Shown here: piece by piece, positions 14,304 to 23,965 of the stretch
Layout: each line of letters starts with the position of its first letter
How positions within the stretch are numbered: the first letter of the stretch is position 1
Assembly: GCA_016508695.1 (NCBI GenBank)
Contig: VNKQ01000001.1
Coordinates: 62,001-126,000, forward strand
Length of the DNA: 64,000 bases
Source of the DNA: Hyphodiscus hymeniophilus
Lineage: Eukaryota > Ascomycota > Leotiomycetes > Helotiales > Hyphodiscaceae
Direction: 5' to 3'
The notes under the pieces: model-generated
Seen by the model: the letters and a program-made list of their open reading frames with translations, nothing else
Databases searched by the model: none
Told to the model about the DNA's origin: nothing
Translations under genes and position numbers: made by a program

Positions 14304-14558
14304 AATTAAATATATAATAATTACTTTTAGTTTCCAAACTTTTCTCCTTCTTAGCCCTTATAATCCTTAAGCAACCTAAGTCACTAGTCGGGCAAGTCTT
14401 TATAGTCTATTTAGGCCTAAATAAAGTGAGTTCTATTACTCTAATAATAGTATAGATAGTAAAAAGATATATTAATTAATATAAGCTAAGTATATAAAGA
14501 AAGAAAAGTTATATAAGGGGGATTTCTTTTATATATAAAGACAATTACTTTAAAGATA

Positions 14559-16043
14559 GGGGCGGGCTAAAACAACTTGTCTCTCGGCTAAACTAATTTT
14601 TCGGGGGTATACTTAATACCCTCGCTTACTTATATTAATTTGTATATATATATAAGGCTAAAATATATATTATAAACAAAGATAATATATCCTTATATTC
14701 TTTTGCCTTTATTCTTTAGCCTTTAATATAAAATCCTTTAATACTTATAGTCCCTCCCCCGCCTATTATTATTTATAACGACTTACTTATTATAATTAAA
14801 TACTCGATAATACCCTTTAGCCTTCGAACTTCTCTTCTTTTTAGTTCTTATAATCTTTAAGTAACTTAAGTCTCCGACTAAACTAATATTTATTGTTTAT
14901 TTAAGCTTAAATTAAGATAGTTTTATTACTCTTACGTTAATATAAATAATAAAAGAGTATATTAATTAATATAAGTTAAGTATAAGAAGGGAAAGGGATT
15001 ATATAGGGGGGATTTTTTTTATATATAAAGACAATTACTTTAAAGATATAGTAATAATTATAAAGAGTATATTATAAGAGAAGGTAATTAAAGGGAAAGG
15101 GTTTAAAAGTTATATATAAGATAAGAAATATAAGTTAAATCCGGATTATAATTTTAATAAGTTAGTATAAAAGTATATATTTTATACTTTTGTATATATA
15201 CTAATTAGTATAGTAGGAGAAGCTTTCTAGATATATACCTATAAGTAGATTTAAATAGGGGCGGGCTAAAACAACTTGCCTCCCGGCTAAACCAACTTAT
15301 TTAAACTTACCTATAAGTATATATTTAGGAAGCTTCCCCTATTATACTAATTAGTATATATGTAAAAGTATAAAATATATACTATTATACTAACTTATTA
15401 AAATTATAATCCGGATTTAACTTATATTCTTTATCTTGCATATAACTTTTAAACCCTTTCCCTTTAATTACCTTCTCTTATAATATACTTCTTATAATTA
15501 TTGCTATATCTTTAAGGCAATTATCTTTATATATAAAAGAAATCCCCCCTATATAACCCCTTTCTCTTCTTATATTTAGCTTATATTAATTAATATGCCT
15601 TTTTATTATTTACGCTAGCGTAAGGGTAATAGAACTATTTTAATTTAAGCCTAAATAAACAATAAATATTAGTCTAGTCGGAGACTTAAGTTATTTAAAG
15701 ATTATAGGAGCTAAAGAGGGGGAAGTTCGAAGGCTAAGGAGTATTATCGAGTACTTAATTATAGTAGGCAAGTTATTATAAATAATAATAAGTAGAGGGG
15801 GGACCGCAAGTATTAAGGGATTCTATATTAAAGGCTAAAGAGTAAAAGTAAAAGAATATAAGGATATATTGTCTTTGTTTATAATATATATTTTAGCTTT
15901 ATATACGCATATAAATTAGTATAAGTAAGCGAGGGTATTAGGTATACCCCCGAAAAGTTAGTTTAGCCGGGAGGCAAGTTGTTTTAGCCCGCCCCTTTAA
16001 ATAAGTTAGTTTAGCAGGGAGGCAATTTATTTTAGCCCGCCCC
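14559..16043. mobile_element. hAT-like MITE copy 6, interrupted by copy 7
   Basis: The left end is GGGGCGGGCTAAAACAAC and the right end TTTATTTTAGCCCGCCCC. The target duplication TAAAGATA is perfect (14551-14558 and 16044-16051). Without copy 7 and its duplication it is 739 bp, exactly the length of copy 2. It inserted into the right half of copy 4, splitting that copy's internal AAAGATATAGCAATAG sequence. Confidence 0.85.
15258..15995. mobile_element. hAT-like MITE copy 7 (738 bp), innermost
   Basis: The ends are GGGGCGGGCTAAAACAAC and TTGTTTTAGCCCGCCCC. The target duplication TTTAAATA is perfect (15250-15257 and 15996-16003). It is inserted close to the right terminal repeat of copy 6 and lies in opposite internal orientation to it. 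Being innermost, it must be the most recent insertion of this branch of the stack. Confidence 0.87.
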
Positions 16044-16565
16044 TAAAGATATAGCAATAGTTATAAGAGATATATTATAAAGGCAAGTAGTATAAGAGGT
16101 TAAAGTTATAATAATAAAACCTTTTAAGGGTTATATACAAGATAAAGAGTATAAGTTAAATCCGGATTATAATGAGTTAGTATAATAGTATATATCGCAC
16201 GCTCTTACGTGTATATAAATTAGTATAGTGGGGGAAGCTTCCTAGATATATACCTGTAAGTAGGGTTAACCAAGTTGTTTTAGCCGGGAGGCAAGTTGTT
16301 ATAGCCCGTCCCTTAATTTAAGCGTGGTTTATAAGCCCTTCCCGCACTTAAGTGAAATCTTAGTCTAGTTCCGAGCCGGATTAGTCAAGGGTTAGACTAT
16401 TTCCAAACCAGTTCCAAACTGGGTTAAAAAAAATTCCGACCTGGTTCTAAGCTAGGTCAGGAACCTTAATTAATCTTTAGTCGACTTATAATTAATATAT
16501 AATCAAACATTCTTTATAGTTCGCTTAAGTACTTGGGTACACTATATAAATGGTTCGATCACGTG

Positions 16566-16609
16566 TCAATCAGGGATCAACCAGGGGTCAACTGGGGATC
16601 AATCAGGAA
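16566..16609. repeat. 11-bp tandem repeat, four units
   Basis: Four consecutive 11-bp units read TCAATCAGGGA, TCAACCAGGGG, TCAACTGGGGA and TCAATCAGGAA. Differences between units are mostly C/T and G/A changes. Confidence 0.85.
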
Positions 16610-16950
16610 TCCGAACCGGTTCGGAACTAGTTCGGAGCTAGTCCCGATCTGGAGCGAGAGTTATCCTACTAAGCCGGTTCCGACCCCTAACCCCCACTCA
16701 ATACCCTATTAAGCTTAGCTTAATTAAGTATTAAGCCTAGTCTTAATACACTTTAAAAAAAAACCTTTAAGTAGGTTTCCCTATTAATAATGACAATTAA
16801 GCGAGTAGAACCCCCCATAGAACAATGTCGGCCTAAATCACGTGATTTTAATGTTTTTAACTTTTTAGCGTTGATATTAAGCGAGCTAAAGCCTAAGCGA
16901 AGTCTTTAAACCTTAAAATTCTAAGCGAAACCTTGTATTTTTAGGGCGAT

Positions 16951-17003
16951 ATTTAGCCGACTTACCCGAAGTTTAGCCGAAGTTTAGCCGAAGTTTACCC
17001 GGG
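16951..17003. repeat. 11-bp tandem repeat with GTTTAGCCGAA core
   Basis: Two identical GTTTAGCCGAA units (16971-16981, 16982-16992) are followed by GTTTACCCGGG (16993-17003) and preceded by degenerate units from about 16951. The unit length again is 11 bp although the sequence is unrelated to the arrays on either side. Confidence 0.8.
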
Positions 17004-17081
17004 CTACCCGGTACTTAGCCAAGCGTTAGCCGGCTGACTAAGCACTATTAATAAGGTCTTTATAATCTTAGAATTTAAACT

Positions 17082-17275
17082 GGTTCTAATTAGTTCCGAT
17101 CCGGTTCCAATAGGGTTCCGACAGGGTTCTAATAGGGTTCCAATAGGGTTCCGATTAGGTTCCGATCCGGTTCTAACCTCAGTTAGTATAAGCTTAATTC
17201 TAATTAGTTCCGAACCGGATTGGAGCTAGTGCGGAACCGAATCGGAACCGGATTGGAACCCTGTCGGAACCTTGA
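17082..17275. repeat. 11-bp periodic GGTTCC array and its mirror image
   Basis: GTTCYRAY cores start at 17083, 17093, 17104, 17115, 17126, 17137, 17148, 17159 and 17170, so eight intervals are 10, 11, 11, 11, 11, 11, 11 and 11 bp. After a spacer of about 50 bp the complement GGAACC recurs at 17233, 17244, 17255 and 17266, again every 11 bp but in opposite orientation. The whole could fold as a long imperfect hairpin. Confidence 0.85.
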
Positions 17276-17934
17276 ACCTAGCTTAATAAGGTATCGATCA
17301 AGTATTAACTAGGGATTAAACCCTTAGCTAAGTGCCTCTAAGTATCTTTATAATCTTAATTAAAAAAAGCTTTAGAAAACTGATTATTAGTATATAATAC
17401 TACTAATAAGCTTATAGTAATTATATTTAATTACTTAGGGGGCCATCGTATAGTATTGACGTAGCTTAATTTACAAATAATCTAAAGATTAGAAATTAAG
17501 CTAAAATAAACCTAGATTGATCTAGATTAATCCAAATAAATATTAACTTTAAGATTAAAATTATAGTTAGGCTTGAGATTAAGTTTATAATTAAGATTAA
17601 GATTAAAATTAAGCTTAAGCTTAATCTTAAAATCAAATTAAGACTGATTAAACTACTACTCTCTCCCTTAACTCACACCAATTAAATCGCTCCTTCCTCA
17701 AATTAAAACCAACTAAACTACTTTGTTTAAAATAAGTTTTTTTAAATTTAGAGTTCAGAAGTTATCCCGTGGAGCCGGCTCCGAATTCCGAACCCTGATT
17801 AATACCTGATTAATCTCGGTTGGAAATCGGACAAGAGGCTAGGGCTAATCTTACTGAGTTGCTCCTCTAACTATACAACCTGGTCTTATCTATTCTGCTA
17901 TTAATCCTAGAGTCAGTAATACACAATTAAAGTT

Positions 17935-18285
17935 GGGTTGAGCTATTTTAACTCTAATCCCGGCTATTTCAACTCTTAGGGGGTATATCTAAAACGCACG
18001 TACTTAGAGAAGCTTTCTCTATTAAAATATAGCGGGTTAGGGTTAGTAGTCAGGGTTAGTTCTAAAGGGCTAGGGGGTAGTAAGAGCTCCTTATATAAGG
18101 GTATCTTTTATATATTATTTCTTATAAATACATTTGTTATACTTTGAAATAAATATTAAAAGTAATAGTAATAGTTTTAATATTCCCGCACGGGCGCAAA
18201 CTTACTATACGTACTATAGTGTATATAACTATTAAGGACTAATAGGGTTGAAATAGCCGGGATTAAAGTTGAAATAGCTCGACCC
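17935..18285. mobile_element. short hAT-like MITE copy 8 (351 bp)
   Basis: Inverted ends GGGTTGAGCTATTTTAAC and TTGAAATAGCTCGACCC, with an inner conserved CCCGGCTATTT block, resemble but differ from the other copies. The 8-bp duplication TTAAAGTT is perfect (17927-17934 and 18286-18293). The interior still has CA and TG steps, so it is less RIP-mutated than the others and could be younger or below the RIP length threshold. No coding capacity. Confidence 0.85.
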
Positions 18286-18309
18286 TTAAAGTTTTCGCAC
18301 ACCTGCAAG

Positions 18310-19260
18310 AGGGTTTATATAAGACTTTCTCGAAGGTACCGTGGCTCAGCAGAAAGATCCACACTCAGGCTCCTAATACTCCTGCTTGGCGTCTACGACA
18401 ACTTGAAATCCGCGACAACCCAAAGGTTGATAATACAGACCTTCCCAGATGCCTGCCGCCAGCTTCGTTTCAACGAACTTTAGTCAACAAGCTCTTTTAA
18501 GGAGCTTGAGGCCAGCGATTTCCCAATTGATTCTTTCGAAGATGAATCGTTTACTTGGGTATCGTAGTAAGTATTCTCTAGACGAGCTTTTCGGCATGTC
18601 CGAGATAGGATTGATATCTGCACATGGTACTTGATAGTCATTACATACTAATTCCAAGACTGATTACAGTAATCCGAAGGGTGCAGACTTCGACTCAGTT
18701 GTCGACAATTGTAACAGTACAGGTAAACTTCATTCCAGGTGCTTGTCCTTGGTCCCTTCTATGCATCATGCAGCGTCCGATACAATATGTATGGGCATCT
18801 TCCTGAAAATATGGGAGAACCGCTGTCGAGCCTTGAGCCTGGAATCATACGGTCGCTTCGAGTCTATTCCTATGCTGCCAAAAGAGAACTGGGACCAAAC
18901 ATCTCTGAATCGTCTATGGACAAAAGAAGCAACAGGACACTCAATCGCAGAAGTGGCTTCTGGTGCATGGCAGATGATTGGCCTTGACTGGCCTAGTCCT
19001 GACTGTTTAATAATGCCTTTACAACACACCAGACCGCCTCCGCGCCACTAGGAAATGAGCTCTCGAATATTCTCCATGACAGCCACAGCATTCTCCAGAT
19101 TGCGAGATGAACCAACCTTGAGCTGCGACCGACCAATCTCTCTGGCAACGACGTAGTCTTGGCTTTGCACGCGGTTCGCGTGCCTTCGCATGCTTAGCGT
19201 CTAATTGGTTCACTAGGCAACGAGCTTACTACTGTAAGTGCGTTTTGCGAAAAACCATAA
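18310..19260. pseudogene. unrecognised gene relic at the edge of the AT-rich block
   Basis: Base composition becomes normal here. On the plus strand a frame from about 18360 to 18566 reads like real protein but contains a TAG after RQLRFNEL. A GTAAGT donor at about 18567 and a TTACAG acceptor near 18667 could frame an intron, and the reading would continue to 19051. On the minus strand 19048-19191 also has a protein-like frame of 47 residues. Neither matches a family I know. The likeliest reading is a truncated, broken gene cut by the neighbouring transposon, but coding strand is uncertain. Confidence 0.3.
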
Positions 19261-19269
19261 CAAGCATTA

Positions 19270-20663
19270 CGGAGGTACAGGCCATAAGTATTGTTACAGC
19301 ACTAGTTAGGGGGTCCCCCTGCCGTGTACCACTTACCCTCTTTAAGTAATATAGCTTCGAGAATTATAAACATAGCTTTTTACGCGTCGACATTAATTAC
19401 CTTATTATTTTATATAGAATTTAATACTTAAAAAGGCCTTTAAAATATTAGAGTTTCTAAGTCTCGTTTTATAACTAAATATATTATTACTTCCTCTCTT
19501 TATTAGACTTCTTCCCTACCCTTCTTTTCGACGTTAAAAGCACTCTAATCTCTTGCGAAACTAGTGACGCAATATATAGCTTCTTTATAATATTAGTAAG
19601 TCTTATAGATAAATATAATAATATATTAGCTATTCAATTCGTTAAATTTGAATAGCTTATAATAAGGTAATACCTCGGAAGTACTCTAGCCAATTACTTA
19701 TTTTAAGTTAAGCCCAAATCGAAGAGTTAATTAAATTTGTTTATATATCTTTTATTAATTAATAAATATCGTTTTAAAAACTAGTAAAAGCAATAAATTT
19801 CGGAGTTAAAAAGTAAGTAATTTAGAGTACTCTTCTTCGTAAAGGATTTTATTATCGTCTAGCTATATATAAGCTACTAATATTAGAGAAAAACCAATAA
19901 CTTCGTCTCGAATAGACTTGTAAATACGTTAACTAGACAATTAAATAATAACATTAAATTCTTTAGACTTATAAGACCTAGATTATAAGAGGAAGGTATA
20001 CTCGAATATAGGTTACTCGACGTCCTAGCAAGGAGTAAGATAAGATATATATTATCGAAAAATACTAACGAAAGAAAGGATAGATATTCTAGAGTTGTTT
20101 TTATAGCCGAATACAAGGGCTAGGTATCTTCTAAGAAAAAGATTAGGGTTTGATTAATTAAGAATCGTATTATATGCGTATAGTTCCGATAATCTATAGT
20201 TATATCGAGATAATAAGATAACCAAGAGTATATCTCGTTCTTATATAAGACGGAGCTCCTAGTTACGCTATATGGGAAACGAAAGAAGACTTATAAGAAC
20301 GAGGAATAATCGTTATCTTTTAGCCTTTGTTTTCTCTTAATTAAAACCCGATTAAAAGGGTATAGCATATTATAAAAAACTATCTTTAAGATTACTTCCC
20401 AGAGAATATAACTTATAACTAATTATATATAGCAATTAAATAAGCTTGGGACAAAGTCGGCTAGCACGAATTCGATGTACTTATTAATAGTATATAAAAG
20501 CGCTATAACGCAATTATTAAAGTAAAAGGTCGATTTACGAAATATTAGAGTAGAAAATAACGATTTCGTTAATATCAAGGCCAATTACCTTAATAGGAAT
20601 AATAAATAAAGGCAGGGGACCCCCTAACTAGTACTGTAACAATACTTATGGCCTGTACCTCCG
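19270..20663 (+). mobile_element. RIP-degraded Tc1/mariner element (1394 bp)
   Basis: Inverted repeats of about 54 bp bound the element: the left end begins CGGAGGTACAGGCCATAA and the right end is its complement, each running on to GGGGGTCCCC. A TA dinucleotide lies on each side (19268-19269 and 20664-20665), the target duplication of the Tc1/mariner superfamily. The terminal repeats are nearly intact while the interior is AT-rich and full of stops. It separates the AT block from the gene island. Confidence 0.85.
19800..20385 (+). pseudogene. Tc1/mariner transposase, killed by RIP
   Basis: One plus-strand frame retains the family pattern despite many stops. In order: an LRKGF...LISEKN-like helix region near 19833, a GRYTR-stop-VTRRP block at about 20000-20030, RKKG-stop-IF-stop-SCF at about 20070-20095, and the DDE-type signature DGAPS (about 20250) followed by ERGI.VI.-stop-P.FS.N.NPI (about 20300-20355). 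Stops sit where the family has tryptophan (TGG to TAG) or glutamine (CAA to TAA), exactly as RIP predicts. The position of the first catalytic aspartate now reads tyrosine. No function is possible. Confidence 0.85.
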
Positions 20664-20810
20664 TATACCGTGTGACTTGGATATGACTGACTAGTGCAGG
20701 GCATTCGAATTCTGGTTACATGGTTACAGATACAGAATACCCTTGCATTCTCTATTTGTTCTATGTTAACTAAAACTCAGCTTTCCACCTGACCATGCCT
20801 CAGTTAGTAT

Positions 20811-23800
20811 TTATCTACGTCTTGGCGCATATCCTTGAGGCTCAATGTTTGTCGCCAGAGTAGAGTTGAAAATCTCAATGCTGTTTTTGGTGTTTTAGTA
20901 TATTGTAACTGGATCAGAGAGTAAGATAGATTTGTTACCGGTATGTGCCACCACAATTCTCAGCGGGGTTGTTTCTGCATGGCGTGTTGCATTGCGAGGT
21001 AGTTACAATCGAGGATGTAGAGGCAATAGAGTGACCGCAGAAGCATTGGCTAGAGTTGTGCATTAGCAAAGCTATATAATAATTGATTTCATCATATTTT
21101 GACGTACGTTCCGTATTCAACTCCAGCAAAAGCAAAACCATGCCCTGCGCACACATCGACGCATATTTGCGGTGAGAGTGTGGCTCCTTGGCTTGGTTGT
21201 GAGCCTGTGAGAGCTCTGCCGATTCCAGATTGGTAGATATTATCTGTAAAACAGCCGACGGTTTCGAAAGCAGTCTCCTTAGCCTCTGCAAGCGGGAAAG
21301 AGTCGATCACGGCGGCCTGCCCTGTCATGGTGAAGTTAAATGGATGCTGTTCATTGAAGTCCAGAGTAAGTGTATACGTTCCTGGATACAGCCAAGTTTC
21401 GCCATTTGTGTCGGTACGAGCAACGTTTCGTAGTTGAAGAGCCAACTCCAGCTCCACTGTCGCGCCACCAGTAACGTTGAATGCTCGCCCATAGGAAGCC
21501 AGCGTCTTTATAGGATATGGACTTGGACCAGCATTTGTAGTGGAGATAAAGACGAGACCGACGAAATCGGAAGTGGCTTTGCCAGAGTTCTGAATGCTGA
21601 CAGTCACATTGGTCAGCGGGGCTATGTCCAAAGGACCCTTTTGTGCGATCAAAGTCTGGATGTTGAACGTTGATGGAGGGGTTGAAAGCCAGGAGACGGA
21701 GAAGTCTGTAAAGTGCAGACCATATCCAAATGGAATAACCGCTTTGTCGTACCATCGATAAGTACGTCCTGGGTTGGTTGAGCTGGGTCGTAGAGTCATG
21801 TCAATCATTTCAACTTCGTTGATATAGCTGCCTGGATATTGGGTAACAGGAAGACGCCCAGCAGGAGATCTGGCACCTGTGATGACATCGTATATGGCTT
21901 CTGCACCGGCTTGCCCAGGATATCCAACCCACACAAGGGCATTAACCGTCTTGTTGTTTAGCAGAGTGCTGTCGTCAACCTGTCCACCTCCGCCCTGCAG
22001 CACTACTAGTGGTTTGCCGAGACTGGCCAGTTCGCTAATCAGGGTAAGTTGAGCCCCGGGCCATGTGATGATTTCGCGATCGTTACCCTCTCCCTCAACA
22101 TTGCGATCCACGCCGCCGGCATAGATGATCAGATCAGCTGCCTTTGCGGTGCTAATTGCTGCGGCAAATCCGCCAATGTTATCTGAATTTACATTACCCA
22201 GTGCTGTATTATACGTGACGCCTGAGCGCTTTGCCTGGAATGCCTGAACGATGCTCATATTGAATGGTGGCTTGCCCACATAGTTGCCCAGAAGCAGCGT
22301 ATTGTCTGTACCCCACGGACCGATGATCGCAATTTTGCTGCTCGTATTAGTCCAGGGCAACGTTCCGTCATTCTTTAGAAGAACAAGACTCTCAACTGCA
22401 GACTCATACGCGAGCTGTTGGGAAGCAGGCGTGTTGACATCACTCCAGCCAAGAGCCCCGTACTCTGCATCATTAAAATAGCCAGTCTGTACCAAGCCAG
22501 AAAAGAGACGTAAAAGTGCTTGGTCCAGTGCGGCCTCTGTGGTGAGATTTTGCGCAATGGCGTCGTTAAGATTGTTATACGTTCCACCGCAATCGCAATC
22601 CGTTCCGGCATTGAGTGCGACTGCCGCGGCCTCGGCACCCTCTGCAACGTAATTGTGTGTTGAGTCAATATTGTCAACCGCATCGCAATCAGACACTACC
22701 CAGTTCCATGGCCTCGAAAAGTTGAAGGTATCACGAAGAACGGTTTGAAGCAGAAACTCATTTGCGCAAGCGGGAACTCCATCGACCGAGTTGTACGAGC
22801 ACATTACACCAGCCACTTGGGCATCGCGAACGCAGCTCTTGAAGCCGGGCGTATAGTACTCAGCAAGATCTTGCTGCGTCGGGTTGACATCCAGAGAGGT
22901 ACGGTTATATTCAATATCGTAGGCTGCATAATGCTTGCACGTGCTCATCAGAAGCATTTCGTCCTGGTCGATGCCACCCTGCATGCCGGTCACCATAGCT
23001 ACCACATAGTTCTGGATGCGCAAAACATCTTCTCCTGGAGTTTCCTGTCCACGACCCCATCGGGGGTCACGGAATGGGTTGATATTTGGATCAAATACCG
23101 AGAGCCCGTATGATCCGTTGTTGTAATAAGCCCGCCCTTCTAACCCGGTGACACGTCCAATCTGGTTGATTATAGCTTCATTGAATGTGGCTCCTAGTCC
23201 GATTGGTGAAGGGAAGCAGGTTGTGGACGACCATTCGGCGGGAGGATAAGCGTATCTAGGGACAGCGCCGTGCAGCCCTTCCCACCACCAAGAGTAATGT
23301 GGCAGACCCAATCGCCCAGCTCCTGGCGAGTTCGAACCAACGTTGGAAATCTTTTCGGCCAATGTCATTTCACGGATGAGAGCAGCCGCACGCGACTGCG
23401 CGTCAAGGGCGATGTTGCAGATGTCATTGAGACAGAGGGGCTCAACGCCGCAGTTAGGGATCCGGGAGTTGAGGTGAGGAGTTGATGAAGGATTGGAAAT
23501 GGAGTAGACATTGATACTATCTAACATTAGTACAACAAGACTCGCGACAGGCGAAGGGACTGGCATAATCTTACTGGTAACTCCCGCCACAGGTCTTGGT
23601 GGAGTCTCCCGCACAAGGTATAAGGCAAGAGCTTGCAGAAGCGGTAGTTGCACCTGAGGCAATTGAGTGGCCACAGAAACACTGACTGGTGGAATGATTA
23701 GACGTCTTGTCGGCAAAGGCCAGATTGTAAAATAGACTCACGTTCCATCTTCCACCCCACTGTACTTGTACCCAAGAGTACCACACTGGTTCCCGCAGTA

Positions 23801-23965
23801 TTGGGGACTATTGACTGCCGTCCCATCAATTTGCGCTCCTGCCAAGATCCTACTGGGGGTATCGACGTAACATCCGACCAATGTAATATCGGAAGTGTAG
23901 CATGATGCCTTAACCAAGGGGGTAAGCCAGGGCGAAATGACTGCTAGAGTCGTGAGAAGTCCCAT
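20811..23965 (-). CDS. secreted GH3 beta-xylosidase-like enzyme with two WSC domains
   Basis: Predicted to release xylose or related sugars from short xylo-oligosaccharides outside the cell. My model has five exons on the minus strand: 23965-23742, 23685-23575, 23516-21108, 21049-20939 and 20880-20811, with introns of 56-58 nt, giving 974 residues in frame. Residues 1-20 are a signal peptide (MGLLTTLAVISPWLTP...). WSC domain 1 spans about 30-120, the GH3 body about 125-855, WSC domain 2 about 862-960. GH3 marks include WWWEGLHG, FDPNINPFRDPRWGRG and VVSDCDAV, where Asp388 (codon 22688-22690) is the expected nucleophile. The WSC domains carry the QCFCGHSIAS block and CGGSY/CGGTY ends. WSC domains bind polysaccharide. 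Substrate (xylose versus arabinose) cannot be fixed from sequence. An XlnR-type regulator lies about 1 kb upstream on the same strand. Confidence 0.9.

Larger units (their letters stand above)
11699..16312. mobile_element. MITE copy 4, outer host of a nested stack
   Basis: The left end (GAGACAGGCTATAATAAC, RIP-altered) is at 11699 and the matching right end (TTGTTATAGCCCGTCCC) is at 16312. The flanking octamer TTAATTTA is identical on both sides (11691-11698 and 16313-16320). The span is 4.6 kb because it is interrupted twice: by an unassigned insert of about 2.37 kb (about 11935-14303) and by MITE copy 6 (14559-16043). Removing these and their duplications leaves about 745 bp, close to the 739 bp of copy 2, which strongly supports the reading. 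Confidence 0.75.
16321..17926. other. GC-richer repeat-laden spacer
   Basis: This stretch keeps more G and C than its surroundings and is full of short repeats with GGTTCC, GATCAA and TTAGCC cores (entered separately). No open frame was seen that looks like a protein. Two CACGTG palindromes occur (16560 and 16837). Part of 17445-17590 resembles 11125-11270 in direct orientation. Purine-rich strings of GATTAAG dominate 17570-17640. Confidence 0.6.

Noticed and set aside
11125..17590. A single LTR retrotransposon spanning the nested stack
   Set aside because: The putative terminal repeats are short and poorly conserved, without TG...CA ends or a target duplication I could define; reported only as a finding.
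18743..19051. 102-residue plus-strand frame as an independent gene
   Set aside because: More likely a terminal exon of a broken gene; no family match and competing frames on both strands.
20935..20937. Ending the GH3 gene at the TAA after CGGTYR
   Set aside because: A 58-nt intron with good signals (20881-20938) joins in phase to IEIFNSTL, completing the WSC domain and matching the 56-58 nt size of the other introns.
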